Below are positions 32,738 to 40,816 of a stretch of 64,000 nucleotides of DNA, piece by piece. The position numbers and the translations under genes are program-made. Below the pieces are notes generated by a model. The model saw only the letters and a list, made by a program, of their open reading frames with translations. It was not told the DNA's origin and ran no database searches. The DNA is from Cytobacillus firmus (GTDB lineage: Bacteria > Bacillota > Bacilli > Bacillales > Cytobacillaceae), in contig NZ_CP086235.1 in the NCBI RefSeq assembly GCF_023612095.1, forward strand, positions 3,483,501-3,547,500, read 5' to 3'. Position 1 is the stretch's first letter, and each line of letters begins with the position of its first letter.

Positions 32738-34840
32738 TTAATGGTTCTTCTTCTCTTTATCTTTCTTTTTATCCTTCTTTTTATCTTTATCTTTTTCCTT
32801 GTGTTTTTCTTTTCCTTTATTCCATTTCTCTTTCCATTTCTCTTTTTCTTTTTCAATTTTTTCTTTAATCTTCTCTGTTTCTTTTTTTATGTTGTCTTCC
32901 CAAGCTTTCCTTTGCTGCTCCTTTTGCCTTTGTTCCATCAGACCGGCAATATGTGGGACATTAAATGACTCTGCTTCCTGATTTTTCAGGGCTTCTGACA
33001 TGATTGCCCGGAATATCGGAGCCGTACCTTCACTGCTCGAGGTAGTAAGATAATTATTTGCATCTGTCTTATCATGGCCTACCCATACAGCACCTACCAG
33101 CTGTGGTGTGTAGCCGACAAACCATTGATCCTTAACTCCGTCAATGCCTTCGATGGTCATTTGTGTACTGCCTGTTTTCCCTGCAACTTCTCTGCCTGGT
33201 ATTTGGGCAGCCTTCCCTGTACCATGCTGAACTACCCCGAGAAGCATAGTTGTCATTTTATCCGCAACATCCTTGGAAATGACTCTTGTATTCTCACCTT
33301 TCCACTCTGCTACTGTAACTCCATCCTTATCAACTATTTTTGTAATGGAGTGTGCTTCCGGCCTCTCGCCGCCATTTGCAAATACAGCATATGCCTGTGC
33401 CATGGTCAGAGGTGAAACTCCAACACTTGTGCCGCCAAGAGCAAGTGCAAGATTTTGATTGATGGCTTCTTCAGGTATGCCAAACCTCTTCGCCGCATCT
33501 ACCCCTTTGTCCACACCAATTTCATCCAAAAGCCATACAGCAGGGACATTTAAAGAGTCCTTTACCGCTTCATACATTGGCACATTTCCACGGAACTGGC
33601 CATTATAGTTATTCGGCTCATAATCTTTGCCGAATGTCATTCTTTCATCTTTAAGTTCATCTGTGATCTTCCAGCCCGTCTCCAGTGCTGCTGTGTAAGG
33701 CACAATCGGCTTCATGGTCGATCCGGGCTGGCCTACTTTATGAACGGCACGGTTATGGCCAAGAAGGGTATGTTCACCTCTTCCGCCTGCAAGAGCACGG
33801 ATACCGCCATTCTTTGGATCCAGAAGTACGGCTCCGCTTTGAACCTGCTGATCTCCAGTACCTTTAGGAAATAATTGATCATTTGTGTAGGTTTCTTCTA
33901 CACTGCTCTGCATATCCTGATCAAGCTCTGTATAAATTTGATACCCGTCACTTAAAAGCTCATCAAGCGAAATATTGTATTTATTAATCGCTTCTTCCAG
34001 AACCACGTCTACATAATATGGGTATTTCCCTTTAAAGGGATCGCCGCCGCTGTCTTCAAAAACAAGCTTTTCATTTTTTGCTTTTTCCCATTCCTTTTCA
34101 GTAATAAAGTTGTGTTCCTTCATACGGTCAAGGACGGTATTCCTTCTCTCAATTGCCTTTTCTTCATTTTGGTAAGGATTGATGGCTGATGGGGCTTTAA
34201 CCAGCCCTGCAAGCAGTGCTGCTTCACTAACGGAGAGATCCTCAACATCTTTTCCATAGTACTTCATCGCCGCACGTTTGATCCCCCATGCGCCTTCTCC
34301 GAAATAAACCTGGTTTAAATACATTTGAAGAATTTCATCTTTGCTGTATTCCTTTTCAATTTCAAGGGCCAGGAAGAATTCTTCCAGTTTTCTTTTGTAT
34401 GTTTTTTCTGCAGATAATAGTGCATTTTTGGTCAGCTGCTGGGTAAGCGTACTGCCGCCCTCGACTATTCCGCCTGCTTTCACGTTTGTCAAGAAGGCCC
34501 TGCCTATTCCTTTTAAATCGATGCCCCCGTGTTCATAAAAACGGTGGTCTTCAATGGCAATCACTGCATTTTTCATATGATCAGGAATTTGATCTATGGA
34601 AATGCCTTCATTTTTATTTGCTGAGATCTTGCTGGCTACTTCCCCATCAGCGTCATAAATGACTGTGGATTGTGCAAGCCCTGCTTCGAGTGCACTGATA
34701 TCCGCATCCTTATATGAAAAATAGACGAAGCTTAAGAAAGCCAGGACCAAAGTAGATGCAAGCAATATGGATACCTGTGTCAAGTGCAGCTTATTCCAAG
34801 TTGACTGAAACTTTTTAATAACTGAAGTTTTCTTTCTCAT
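32738..34840 (-). CDS. pbpF: Class A penicillin-binding protein PbpF (PBP2c-like)
   Basis: 700-residue bifunctional peptidoglycan synthase anchored by one N-terminal membrane helix (ILLASTLVLAFLSFVYF). Glycosyltransferase domain: EDHRFYEHGGID, GGSTLTQQLTKN and the Glu of LALEIEKEYSK. Transpeptidase domain: SxxK as STMK in GQPGSTMKP, SLN, and KTGSTQ. B. subtilis PbpF is similar in size and is expressed in the forespore. The last 60 or so residues are almost all Lys, Glu and Asp (KEKEKWKEKW, KDKKKDKKKDKEKK), a highly charged extracellular tail. I chose the ATG 3-4 nt after GGAGGAA over one ten codons earlier without a ribosome site. Confidence 0.92.
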   Translation of the reverse strand: MRKKTSVIKKFQSTWNKLHLTQVSILLASTLVLAFLSFVYFSYKDADISALEAGLAQSTVIYDADGEVASKISANKNEGISIDQIPDHMKNAVIAIEDHRFYEHGGIDLKGIGRAFLTNVKAGGIVEGGSTLTQQLTKNALLSAEKTYKRKLEEFFLALEIEKEYSKDEILQMYLNQVYFGEGAWGIKRAAMKYYGKDVEDLSVSEAALLAGLVKAPSAINPYQNEEKAIERRNTVLDRMKEHNFITEKEWEKAKNEKLVFEDSGGDPFKGKYPYYVDVVLEEAINKYNISLDELLSDGYQIYTELDQDMQSSVEETYTNDQLFPKGTGDQQVQSGAVLLDPKNGGIRALAGGRGEHTLLGHNRAVHKVGQPGSTMKPIVPYTAALETGWKITDELKDERMTFGKDYEPNNYNGQFRGNVPMYEAVKDSLNVPAVWLLDEIGVDKGVDAAKRFGIPEEAINQNLALALGGTSVGVSPLTMAQAYAVFANGGERPEAHSITKIVDKDGVTVAEWKGENTRVISKDVADKMTTMLLGVVQHGTGKAAQIPGREVAGKTGSTQMTIEGIDGVKDQWFVGYTPQLVGAVWVGHDKTDANNYLTTSSSEGTAPIFRAIMSEALKNQEAESFNVPHIAGLMEQRQKEQQRKAWEDNIKKETEKIKEKIEKEKEKWKEKWNKGKEKHKEKDKDKKKDKKKDKEKKNH

Positions 34841-35086
34841 ATTTCCTCCAATATTCTTGCTGAAAATCATTTTGCTTTTGTGGAAGTCTTCAGATTACAC
34901 CGATAACAGCATAACTTCAAAGAATACGTTTTTTATAGTATTTTGTTTCCATGCAATTTTCTTCCAGGTATAAAAAATATACCCTGAAATCATCAATGAT
35001 ACTCTGAAAATATGCATTAGAATTTACGGAGTCCGGTCATTTTTTATGGGGGTACAATAAGTTTCAAAGCTCTGATGATTTTTATG

Positions 35087-35111
35087 ATTTACTCTTCACA
35101 GCAGAGGGTAT
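35087..35111 (+). promoter_or_regulatory. Sigma-B promoter for uspA-like gene
   Basis: ATTTAC, 13-nt spacer, GGGTAT, about 43 nt before the start codon. The rest of the 313-bp gap upstream of the gene shows only an AGGTATA/TATACCCT inverted repeat. Confidence 0.6.
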
Positions 35112-35153
35112 ATAAACAATAAGTTTCCTTATCATAAGAAGGAGTGATCACTG

Positions 35154-35690
35154 ATGTATTTTAATAAAATTGTATTGGGCTATGATGATACAGACGGAAG
35201 CAGACAGGCATTGAATATGGCAATCGGATTAGTTAAACAAAACCCTGAAGCTCAGCTGCTGGTTGCTCAGGTCTTTGAAGAAACAGTTGAAAATATTCCC
35301 TTAAACAATGAAAAAGCGGTAGAGCCTGTAAGAACGAATGGCTATCTGCTTGAAGGAATTCAGATCCCTCCTCTTCCGGTTTATCATGATGAATCCTCTT
35401 CCAATACACACGCAAGAGTAAAGCATAGCGTAGACAATACTTTTTACAATGCAAGGGAAATTCTTGAGCCATACAACATTAATACGAAGTTCGATGTTAT
35501 TGAGGGGAATCCTGCAGAAAGCATTTGTGAATATGCAGCTGCCGAAAACGCAGATTTAATTATTGTGGGAAGCTCAGGCAAAGGCGGAATTAAAAAGATG
35601 TTCCTGGGGAGCACCAGTACAAAAATTGCCAGGAATGCTCCTTGCCCCGTGCTTATAGCTAAGGATAAGGAAAATCCGCAAATCCCTTAA
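35154..35690 (+). CDS. Universal stress protein (UspA family)
   Basis: 178-residue cytoplasmic UspA-fold protein. It starts with the strand KIVLGYDDTDGSRQAL and ends with the ATP-binding signature GSSGKGGIKKMFLGSTS (G-2x-G-9x-GS), followed by CPVLIAK, so it should bind ATP. A 40-residue insertion after the first strand-helix pair makes it longer than the usual 140-150. A sigma-B promoter upstream fits general-stress expression. GAAGGAGTG precedes the ATG. Monocistronic. Confidence 0.92.
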   Translation: MYFNKIVLGYDDTDGSRQALNMAIGLVKQNPEAQLLVAQVFEETVENIPLNNEKAVEPVRTNGYLLEGIQIPPLPVYHDESSSNTHARVKHSVDNTFYNAREILEPYNINTKFDVIEGNPAESICEYAAAENADLIIVGSSGKGGIKKMFLGSTSTKIARNAPCPVLIAKDKENPQIP

Positions 35691-35695
35691 AATTG

Positions 35696-35723
35696 AAAAG
35701 CAGCCCGGAGGCTGCTTTTTATA
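35696..35723. terminator. Bidirectional terminator
   Basis: AAAAGCAGCC-CGGA-GGCTGCTTTT between convergent usp and XRE genes. Confidence 0.85.
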
Positions 35724-35735
35724 TGAATACAGCTG

Positions 35736-36206
35736 TTATTGCTGAAGGTCTTTATTCTCAGCTGCCAGCTCCTCAAACCGTTCTTTAGAAGACAATTCTT
35801 CGAAACTACTGTAAATTCTAAAATGATCCTGATCAATAATCCGGTAGTGCTGGCTGATAATATTCTGCTGAAGAATCAGACCGTTGCTTCTCTTCAATTC
35901 CCGCCACCAGAGCTTACCGCCAAGAGTCTTTTCCTTTCTGTAATCAATTCCTTCTCTTGCAATAGTCTCCAGAACTTCTAATGGTTCATTTCCAAACAAA
36001 AACCGGACTGTTTCCGTTTCTCTAAATAAAGCACAAACAGCTACTACTGTCGACCAGCCTGCCTCTGCCCGCCCTTTTTCAATTTGAACAAGCGTCTTTT
36101 TTGAAACACCAATAATCTCTGCCATTTTATCCTGTGTGTATCCTGCCTCTGTACGTATAAGACGGATCTTATCTGAAACTTTCAGTATAATTTCATCTCT
36201 AGTCAA
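35736..36206 (-). CDS. XRE-family transcriptional regulator
   Basis: 156-residue regulator with an N-terminal helix-turn-helix (IRLIRTEAGYTQDKMAEIIGVSKKTLVQIEKGR, key residues T-Q-x-x-M-A and S-K-x-T-L-x-x-I-E-K-G) and a C-terminal half of unknown type rich in aromatic residues. The only start codon in this frame is TTG with a weak AAGGGA site 12 nt upstream. A perfect 16-bp palindrome 27 nt upstream of the start is a likely autoregulatory operator. Confidence 0.8.
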   Translation of the reverse strand: MTRDEIILKVSDKIRLIRTEAGYTQDKMAEIIGVSKKTLVQIEKGRAEAGWSTVVAVCALFRETETVRFLFGNEPLEVLETIAREGIDYRKEKTLGGKLWWRELKRSNGLILQQNIISQHYRIIDQDHFRIYSSFEELSSKERFEELAAENKDLQQ

Positions 36207-36232
36207 TGCAGCTTCATTCCCTTTTTGTTGTT

Positions 36233-36248
36233 GGTGTAAATTTACACC
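36233..36248. promoter_or_regulatory. Perfect 16-bp palindrome, likely operator of the XRE regulator
   Basis: GGTGTAAA-TTTACACC upstream of the XRE gene and also in front of the divergent kinase gene, so it may control both. Confidence 0.55.
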
Positions 36249-36477
36249 TGTTTCTATATTATAAAAGAAATAATAACCATTTTACAAATAAAAAACTGCC
36301 TTTTTCTTTAACTATACCAATTATCACAAAAAAATGACTGTGCTTTTAGTCACAAGTTGGCCTTTTTCCTCAGGGCAAAAATTACTGATATTTTCCATTA
36401 AATTAACAGAGGATTTTGCCGTATTCTATCGAAATCTATTGGTTAACTGTTATTATGCAAAAAAAGTGGAGGATAAA

Positions 36478-37617
36478 ATGACGATTGAAACAAATAATGC
36501 CATATTGGAACTTCTGCTGACTGAAAAAGAAAACCTCTTAAGTGAATGGAATGAGAAAATCCTCATAAATAAGGATGATCCTTTTAAAGATAAAATTAAG
36601 GATAATGGCGAGGCCATGTTCCAATTAATTATTCAAATCTTAATAAGAGACGGGCAGGAACTGGAAAACTATATTCAGAAACTGGCCTACACCGTCGCTG
36701 AACAGCGAGTAAAAGCAGATATTAATATTGGAGACTTTGTTTATAATGTCAACTTGGGAAGAACAATAGTTCTTAATATTTTTAATCGTTCCGAAATACA
36801 TTTTCATGAACTCCAGAGACAGTACGAAAGAATCGGTTATTGCTTTGATAAATTCTTATATCACGCTGTGTCCAGATATACGGATGCCAAAGATCAGATT
36901 ATTAAGGAAAAAACACAATTTATCGATTCCACCCATAAAGATAGATTGACGCTCCTTGGCCAAATGACTTCAAGCTTTATTCATGAGTTCAGAAATCCGC
37001 TTACCTCTGTACAGGGGTTTATTCAGCTTTTAAAATCCGAAAATCCCTCCATGAAGTATTTGGATATCATCTCAAATGAACTGGAGCAGCTGAATTTTAG
37101 AATTTCGCAATTCCTGCTTCTCTCTAAAAAGGAACTGATCGGAAAAGAAAAAATTACATTTTCTCTAAATGAATTAATAGATGAAGTCCTGATATTCTTA
37201 TATCCCAGTATCCTGGATGGAAAGGTTACGATCCTTCAGGATATAAAAGATGATATCTATTTGGTTGGCTATGCGGATGAAATCCGCCAAGTCTTCATTA
37301 ATATTATCTTCAATGCCATAGATGTGCTTACACAGTACCGCAGTGACCCTGTCATCCATATTAAAAGCAAATGGACTTCAGATGGGCAAATAAGACTGGA
37401 TATTTCTAATAATGGGCCAAGAATTCCGGATCATCTAATCAATTCCATTTTTGAGCCATTTGTTACAACAAAAACACTCGGAACGGGGCTGGGGCTATTT
37501 GTCTGCAGAGAGATAATTGAAAAACATCAAGGGACTCTGACATGTGATACCGAATCAGACTGGACCGTTTTCAGCATAACTTTGCCAACTGAAAAGCCGG
37601 CTAAAGATATGAGCTGA
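36478..37617 (+). CDS. Sensor histidine kinase (HisK_N domain), orphan
   Basis: 379-residue soluble kinase. The N-terminal 130 residues resemble the HisK_N sensor domain found in Spo0F-type sporulation kinases; then an H-box FIHEFRNPLTSVQGF (His near residue 168) and a HATPase domain with N-box INIIFNAIDVL and G-box GTGLGLFVCREI. No membrane segment and no adjacent response regulator, as for phosphorelay kinases. A role feeding Spo0F is plausible but inferred. ATG 5-6 nt after GTGGAGG; upstream in-frame codons lack such a site. Confidence 0.85.
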   Translation: MTIETNNAILELLLTEKENLLSEWNEKILINKDDPFKDKIKDNGEAMFQLIIQILIRDGQELENYIQKLAYTVAEQRVKADINIGDFVYNVNLGRTIVLNIFNRSEIHFHELQRQYERIGYCFDKFLYHAVSRYTDAKDQIIKEKTQFIDSTHKDRLTLLGQMTSSFIHEFRNPLTSVQGFIQLLKSENPSMKYLDIISNELEQLNFRISQFLLLSKKELIGKEKITFSLNELIDEVLIFLYPSILDGKVTILQDIKDDIYLVGYADEIRQVFINIIFNAIDVLTQYRSDPVIHIKSKWTSDGQIRLDISNNGPRIPDHLINSIFEPFVTTKTLGTGLGLFVCREIIEKHQGTLTCDTESDWTVFSITLPTEKPAKDMS

Positions 37618-37720
37618 TTCTGACTCCCGGCAACAGCTTTTTCGTCTTCCATTCCAAAATGCTTATATGAATTAAACAATAAATTATTATATTTATAGAT
37701 TGCCGGAGGGGGTTTGTCAC

Positions 37721-38263
37721 TTGTTTTCTTTAAAAGTAGACGAGGAGCTAGAATTGCAATTGTTCCAGATTCATCATTCGGAAGAGTTATTCAGCTTGGT
37801 GGACCGGAACCGCAGCCACTTAAGAGAATGGCTTCCATGGGTAGATAATATGGCTTCACCTGTTCAGTATCATTCGATCATTCCTATATGGCTGAAACAG
37901 TTTGCTGATAATAACGGCTTTAATGCCGGAATCCGTTATCAGGGAAAACTTGCAGGCTCTATTGGTTTTCACCATATAGACTGGAACAACAGACAAACCA
38001 GCATTGGATACTACCTTGCTGAAAATTTTGAAGGCAAAGGAATAATGACACGAAGTGTGCAAGCCATGGTCAATCATGCTTTTTTTGATTTAAAACTGAA
38101 CCGCATCGAAATACGCTGCGGAATTAGAAATGGAAAAAGCCGTGCGATCCCTGAACGGCTTGGATTTCGCCAGGAAGGAATCATCCGGGATGGCGAGTTT
38201 CTTTATAATCGATATCACGATCTTGCCATATATGGAATGCTGGCAAGGGAATGGAATGTGTAA
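37721..38263 (+). CDS. GNAT N-acetyltransferase, YdaF/RimL-like
   Basis: 180-residue acetyltransferase of the ribosomal-protein-Ser/Ala type. It follows B. subtilis YdaF closely: MFSLKVDEELELQLF at the start, IGYYLAENFEGKGIMT (acetyl-CoA loop), LNRIEIRCGIRNGKSRAIPERLGF and the C-terminal AREW. TTG start 8 nt after GGAGGGGG; the frame is open 7 codons further but with no better site. Substrate unproven. Confidence 0.88.
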   Translation: MFSLKVDEELELQLFQIHHSEELFSLVDRNRSHLREWLPWVDNMASPVQYHSIIPIWLKQFADNNGFNAGIRYQGKLAGSIGFHHIDWNNRQTSIGYYLAENFEGKGIMTRSVQAMVNHAFFDLKLNRIEIRCGIRNGKSRAIPERLGFRQEGIIRDGEFLYNRYHDLAIYGMLAREWNV

Positions 38264-38266
38264 ACA

Positions 38267-38291
38267 AAAAGCCTGCTCAGGCTTTTTTATT
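38267..38291 (+). terminator. Terminator after GNAT gene
   Basis: AAAAGCCTG-CT-CAGGCTTTTTT. Confidence 0.85.
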
Positions 38292-38374
38292 TTTCCTGCA
38301 TACAAGTTCCGGCATTAATTACTTCCTCTGATTACTTCTCTTAAATAAGGGTAATTTCAAATAAAGTAACTCCT

Positions 38375-38408
38375 TTATTCATGGTTTATTTGTAAAATTC
38401 ATGAATAA
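38375..38408. promoter_or_regulatory. Inverted repeat TTATTCATG-N16-CATGAATAA
   Basis: Perfect 9-bp arms about 60 nt upstream of the first CNNM gene; spacing of one to two helical turns suggests a dimeric regulator, possibly the neighbouring MerR. Confidence 0.4.
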
Positions 38409-38428
38409 GGGAAAAGTACATATTATAA

Positions 38429-38463
38429 AGGAGGTGCCTGCCCCTTACATTATCGTGTAAGGG
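38429..38463 (+). promoter_or_regulatory. Ribosome site separated from the start by a hairpin
   Basis: A full anti-16S match AAGGAGGTG (38429-38437) lies 31 nt before the ATG. Between them CCCTTACA-TTATCG-TGTAAGGG forms a perfect 8-bp hairpin (38442-38463). Folding removes 22 nt and leaves a 9-nt spacing, the usual optimum. Confidence 0.55.
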
Positions 38464-38468
38464 ATAAT

Positions 38469-39761
38469 ATGATCACCCTTAACCTTTTCTTATTATTTTT
38501 ATTAATCGCATTAACTGCATTTTTTGTTGCATCTGAATTCGCCATTGTTAAAGTGAGGACTTCCCGAATTGACCAGCTTATGCTGGAGGGAAATCCTAAA
38601 GCCCGTTCTGCGAAACAGGTTATAAGCAGTCTGGATGAATATTTATCTGCCTGTCAGCTTGGAATTACAATCACCGCACTGGGCCTCGGCTGGCTCGGTG
38701 AACCGACTATTGAAAGACTGCTTCATCCTGTATTTGAAAGTCTTAACTTGCAGGCTTCCGTCACTCATATCCTCTCCTTTGTCATTGCTTTTGCTGTTGT
38801 GACATTTCTCCATGTGGTCATTGGGGAGCTTGCGCCAAAAACCTTTGCGATTCAAAAAGCAGAAGCCATAACTTTAACCTTTTCAAAGCCATTAATATTG
38901 TTTTACAGGGTTATGTATCCGTTTATCTGGATTTTAAACGGTTCGGCCAGAGTCGTTACAGGATTATTCGGACTGAAGCCCGTTTCAGAGAGTGAAATGG
39001 CCCATTCAGAGGAAGAACTGCGGATCATCCTGTCTGAAAGCTTAAAGAGCGGTGAAATTAATCCTTCTGAATACCAGTATGTTGACCGGATATTTGAATT
39101 TGACAATAGAATCGCCAAAGAGATTATGGTTCCGCGGACCGAGATTGTTACCATCCCGGAAGATTCATCACTGGAAGAAACCCTCGATCTCATTTTAAAT
39201 GAGCGTTATACCCGTTATCCGGTTACGGCAGGCGATAAGGATAATATTCTCGGAATCATTAATGTAAAGGAAATTCTAACTGACTGTGTAAGAAAAAAAT
39301 GTGAAGACAAACACCCCTTACTGCAATATATTAAACCCGTTATCAGGGTGATAGAAACCATTCCTATTCACGATTTGCTTCTTAGAATGCAAAAGGAGCG
39401 TTCACATATGGCGCTTCTTCTTGATGAGTACGGGGGAACCGCTGGATTGGTCACAGCAGAAGATATCCTGGAAGAAATCGTTGGTGAAATCCGGGACGAA
39501 TTTGATGCCGATGAGCTTCCGCTTGTTCAAAAGACAGGGGAAAACCACTATATCCTTGATGCGAAACTGCTGATTTCAGAAGCAAATGATCTTCTGGGTA
39601 CAACATTATCCGATGATGACGTGGACACCATCGGCGGCTGGATCATGACGCAGAAGTATGATGCAGCTCAGGGAGACTTTATTGAAGAAGAAGGTCACAG
39701 ATTTATCATTAAAGAAATGGATGGACACCATATTTCTTATATTGAAGTTTTGAAAATTTAA
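38469..39761 (+). CDS. CNNM/CBS-domain transporter, YhdP (MpfA)-like
   Basis: 430-residue hemolysin-C/CorC-type membrane protein: N-terminal CNNM domain with about four hydrophobic segments ([43 protein letters not shown]), a CBS pair ([51 protein letters not shown]) and a CorC_HlyC C-terminal domain ([10 protein letters not shown]). B. subtilis relatives YhdP/MpfA export magnesium. Order CNNM - MerR - CNNM matches yhdP-yhdQ-yhdT. Start assigned at ATG; its translation may depend on the leader hairpin. Confidence 0.9.
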   Translation: MITLNLFLLFLLIALTAFFVASEFAIVKVRTSRIDQLMLEGNPKARSAKQVISSLDEYLSACQLGITITALGLGWLGEPTIERLLHPVFESLNLQASVTHILSFVIAFAVVTFLHVVIGELAPKTFAIQKAEAITLTFSKPLILFYRVMYPFIWILNGSARVVTGLFGLKPVSESEMAHSEEELRIILSESLKSGEINPSEYQYVDRIFEFDNRIAKEIMVPRTEIVTIPEDSSLEETLDLILNERYTRYPVTAGDKDNILGIINVKEILTDCVRKKCEDKHPLLQYIKPVIRVIETIPIHDLLLRMQKERSHMALLLDEYGGTAGLVTAEDILEEIVGEIRDEFDADELPLVQKTGENHYILDAKLLISEANDLLGTTLSDDDVDTIGGWIMTQKYDAAQGDFIEEEGHRFIIKEMDGHHISYIEVLKI

Positions 39762-39786
39762 TCTATATTTATTAAGACTTTCACTT

Positions 39787-40053
39787 AAAGTTTGTTGATT
39801 TTTCATTTTTCATTACTTAGTTTAATTTGCTTAGTTGATTGGAGCGGAGGGCACTTGATCCTCGAAAATGCTGACGCATTTCCTTCGTGCGGTGTTCATT
39901 CGAGGAAGCTTATTCAATGTCCTGCGGGAGGTGAGGGAAGTGTGAGACCCCGCAGGCGAAGCCGAGGAGGCTCGCATTCCTCCCCGCGGAAAGCAAGTGC
40001 CTGGAGCGGAAATCAACGGACAGAATACAAAAAACAATAAACTTAGTAAAAAG
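39787..40053. mobile_element. MITE-like repeat, copy C (inverted)
   Basis: Reverse-oriented relative of copies A and B: it shares TTGATTGGAGCGGA, CTCGAAAATGC, TTCGTGCGGTGTT, CCGCAGGCGAAGCCGAGGAGGCT and GAAATCAACGGACA (in pieces). Its ends differ, with an inverted repeat AAGTTTGTTG / CAATAAACTT instead of GGCT/AGCC. About 70% similar to A by eye. No clear target duplication. Confidence 0.7.
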
Positions 40054-40232
40054 GCCTTTATTTAAAACCGGGAGCGCACTTTTTTCTCCTGGTTTTTTAC
40101 TGCCTAAGACGCGTTTAAGCTGTAACTTTTTTAGCCCCTTATAAAATTTTTTATTTTTCCGAATCTTTTTACTTCATATTTTATGAATAGTTTCATAAAA
40201 TAAATGTAATCCTTTTTTCCAAACTGCTACGT

Positions 40233-40262
40233 TTGACTGTATGGTTTCCGCTAACGTATAAT
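40233..40262 (+). promoter_or_regulatory. Promoter upstream of the merR pseudogene
   Basis: TTGACT, 18-nt spacer containing an imperfect dyad (TATGGTT...AACGTATA), TATAAT. A MerR-type regulator would bind such a spacer dyad. Confidence 0.55.
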
Positions 40263-40330
40263 TGATTCTAACTATATCTCTTGTTGTAAAGCATTATTAT
40301 GGAGATATAAGTATTCAAAGCAGAGGTGAT

Positions 40331-40752
40331 ATGATGGGGCTTACTATCGTATCGGCGAATTAGCCAATATTGCTAACGTTTCAAAAAGAACGATTGACTA
40401 CTACACTAGCATTGGCCTAATTAAAGCGAAACGCTCAAAATCAAATTATCGCATATATTCAGAAGAAGTTTTGTCTGATCTAAGATTTATAGAAGAATGC
40501 AAAATACTGCATCTTCCGCTTGAAGAGATTAAGAGAAAACTAGAAATGAAAACGAAAAGGGAGATTCAGACAGGGGAAGTTGAAAAGCACATTAACGCAG
40601 TCTCATTACAGATGAAACAGCTGCAACAGGAAATAACTGTGCTCATGCCGCTCATCAATACAATGAATGAGGAGCAGAAAGATGGCTTCTCCAGAAAGCT
40701 GACTGCCGAAAGTACTGCATTGCTCCGTTCCCTTTCCGGCTTAACAAGCTAA
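40331..40752 (+). pseudogene. MerR-family regulator (YhdQ/CueR-like), frameshifted at codon 2
   Basis: The reading frame RIGELANIANVSKRTIDYYT, then KSNYRIYSEEVLSDLRFIEE, is a MerR DNA-binding domain plus about 70 residues of helix, ending SLSGLTS. No ATG, GTG or TTG exists in this frame between the upstream stop at 40327 and codon 48. The ATG with GAGGTG (40331) is one base out of frame: ATG-ATGGGGCTTAC would read MDGAYYRIGEL if one G were inserted. So either one base was lost, or the sequence has an error. Only one Cys is present, so it is not a normal copper sensor. Located between the two CNNM genes as yhdQ in B. subtilis. Confidence 0.75.
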
Positions 40753-40816
40753 TCCCATTTTTCACAAAATCAGGAGGTGACACCCTGCCCGTTCAGGCGG
40801 GATAAGGGGAACTTAT

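Noticed and set aside
38436..38462. uORF GTG...TAA of eight codons before the first CNNM gene
   Set aside because: The GTG is part of the AAGGAGGTG site itself with no spacing, so initiation there is unlikely.
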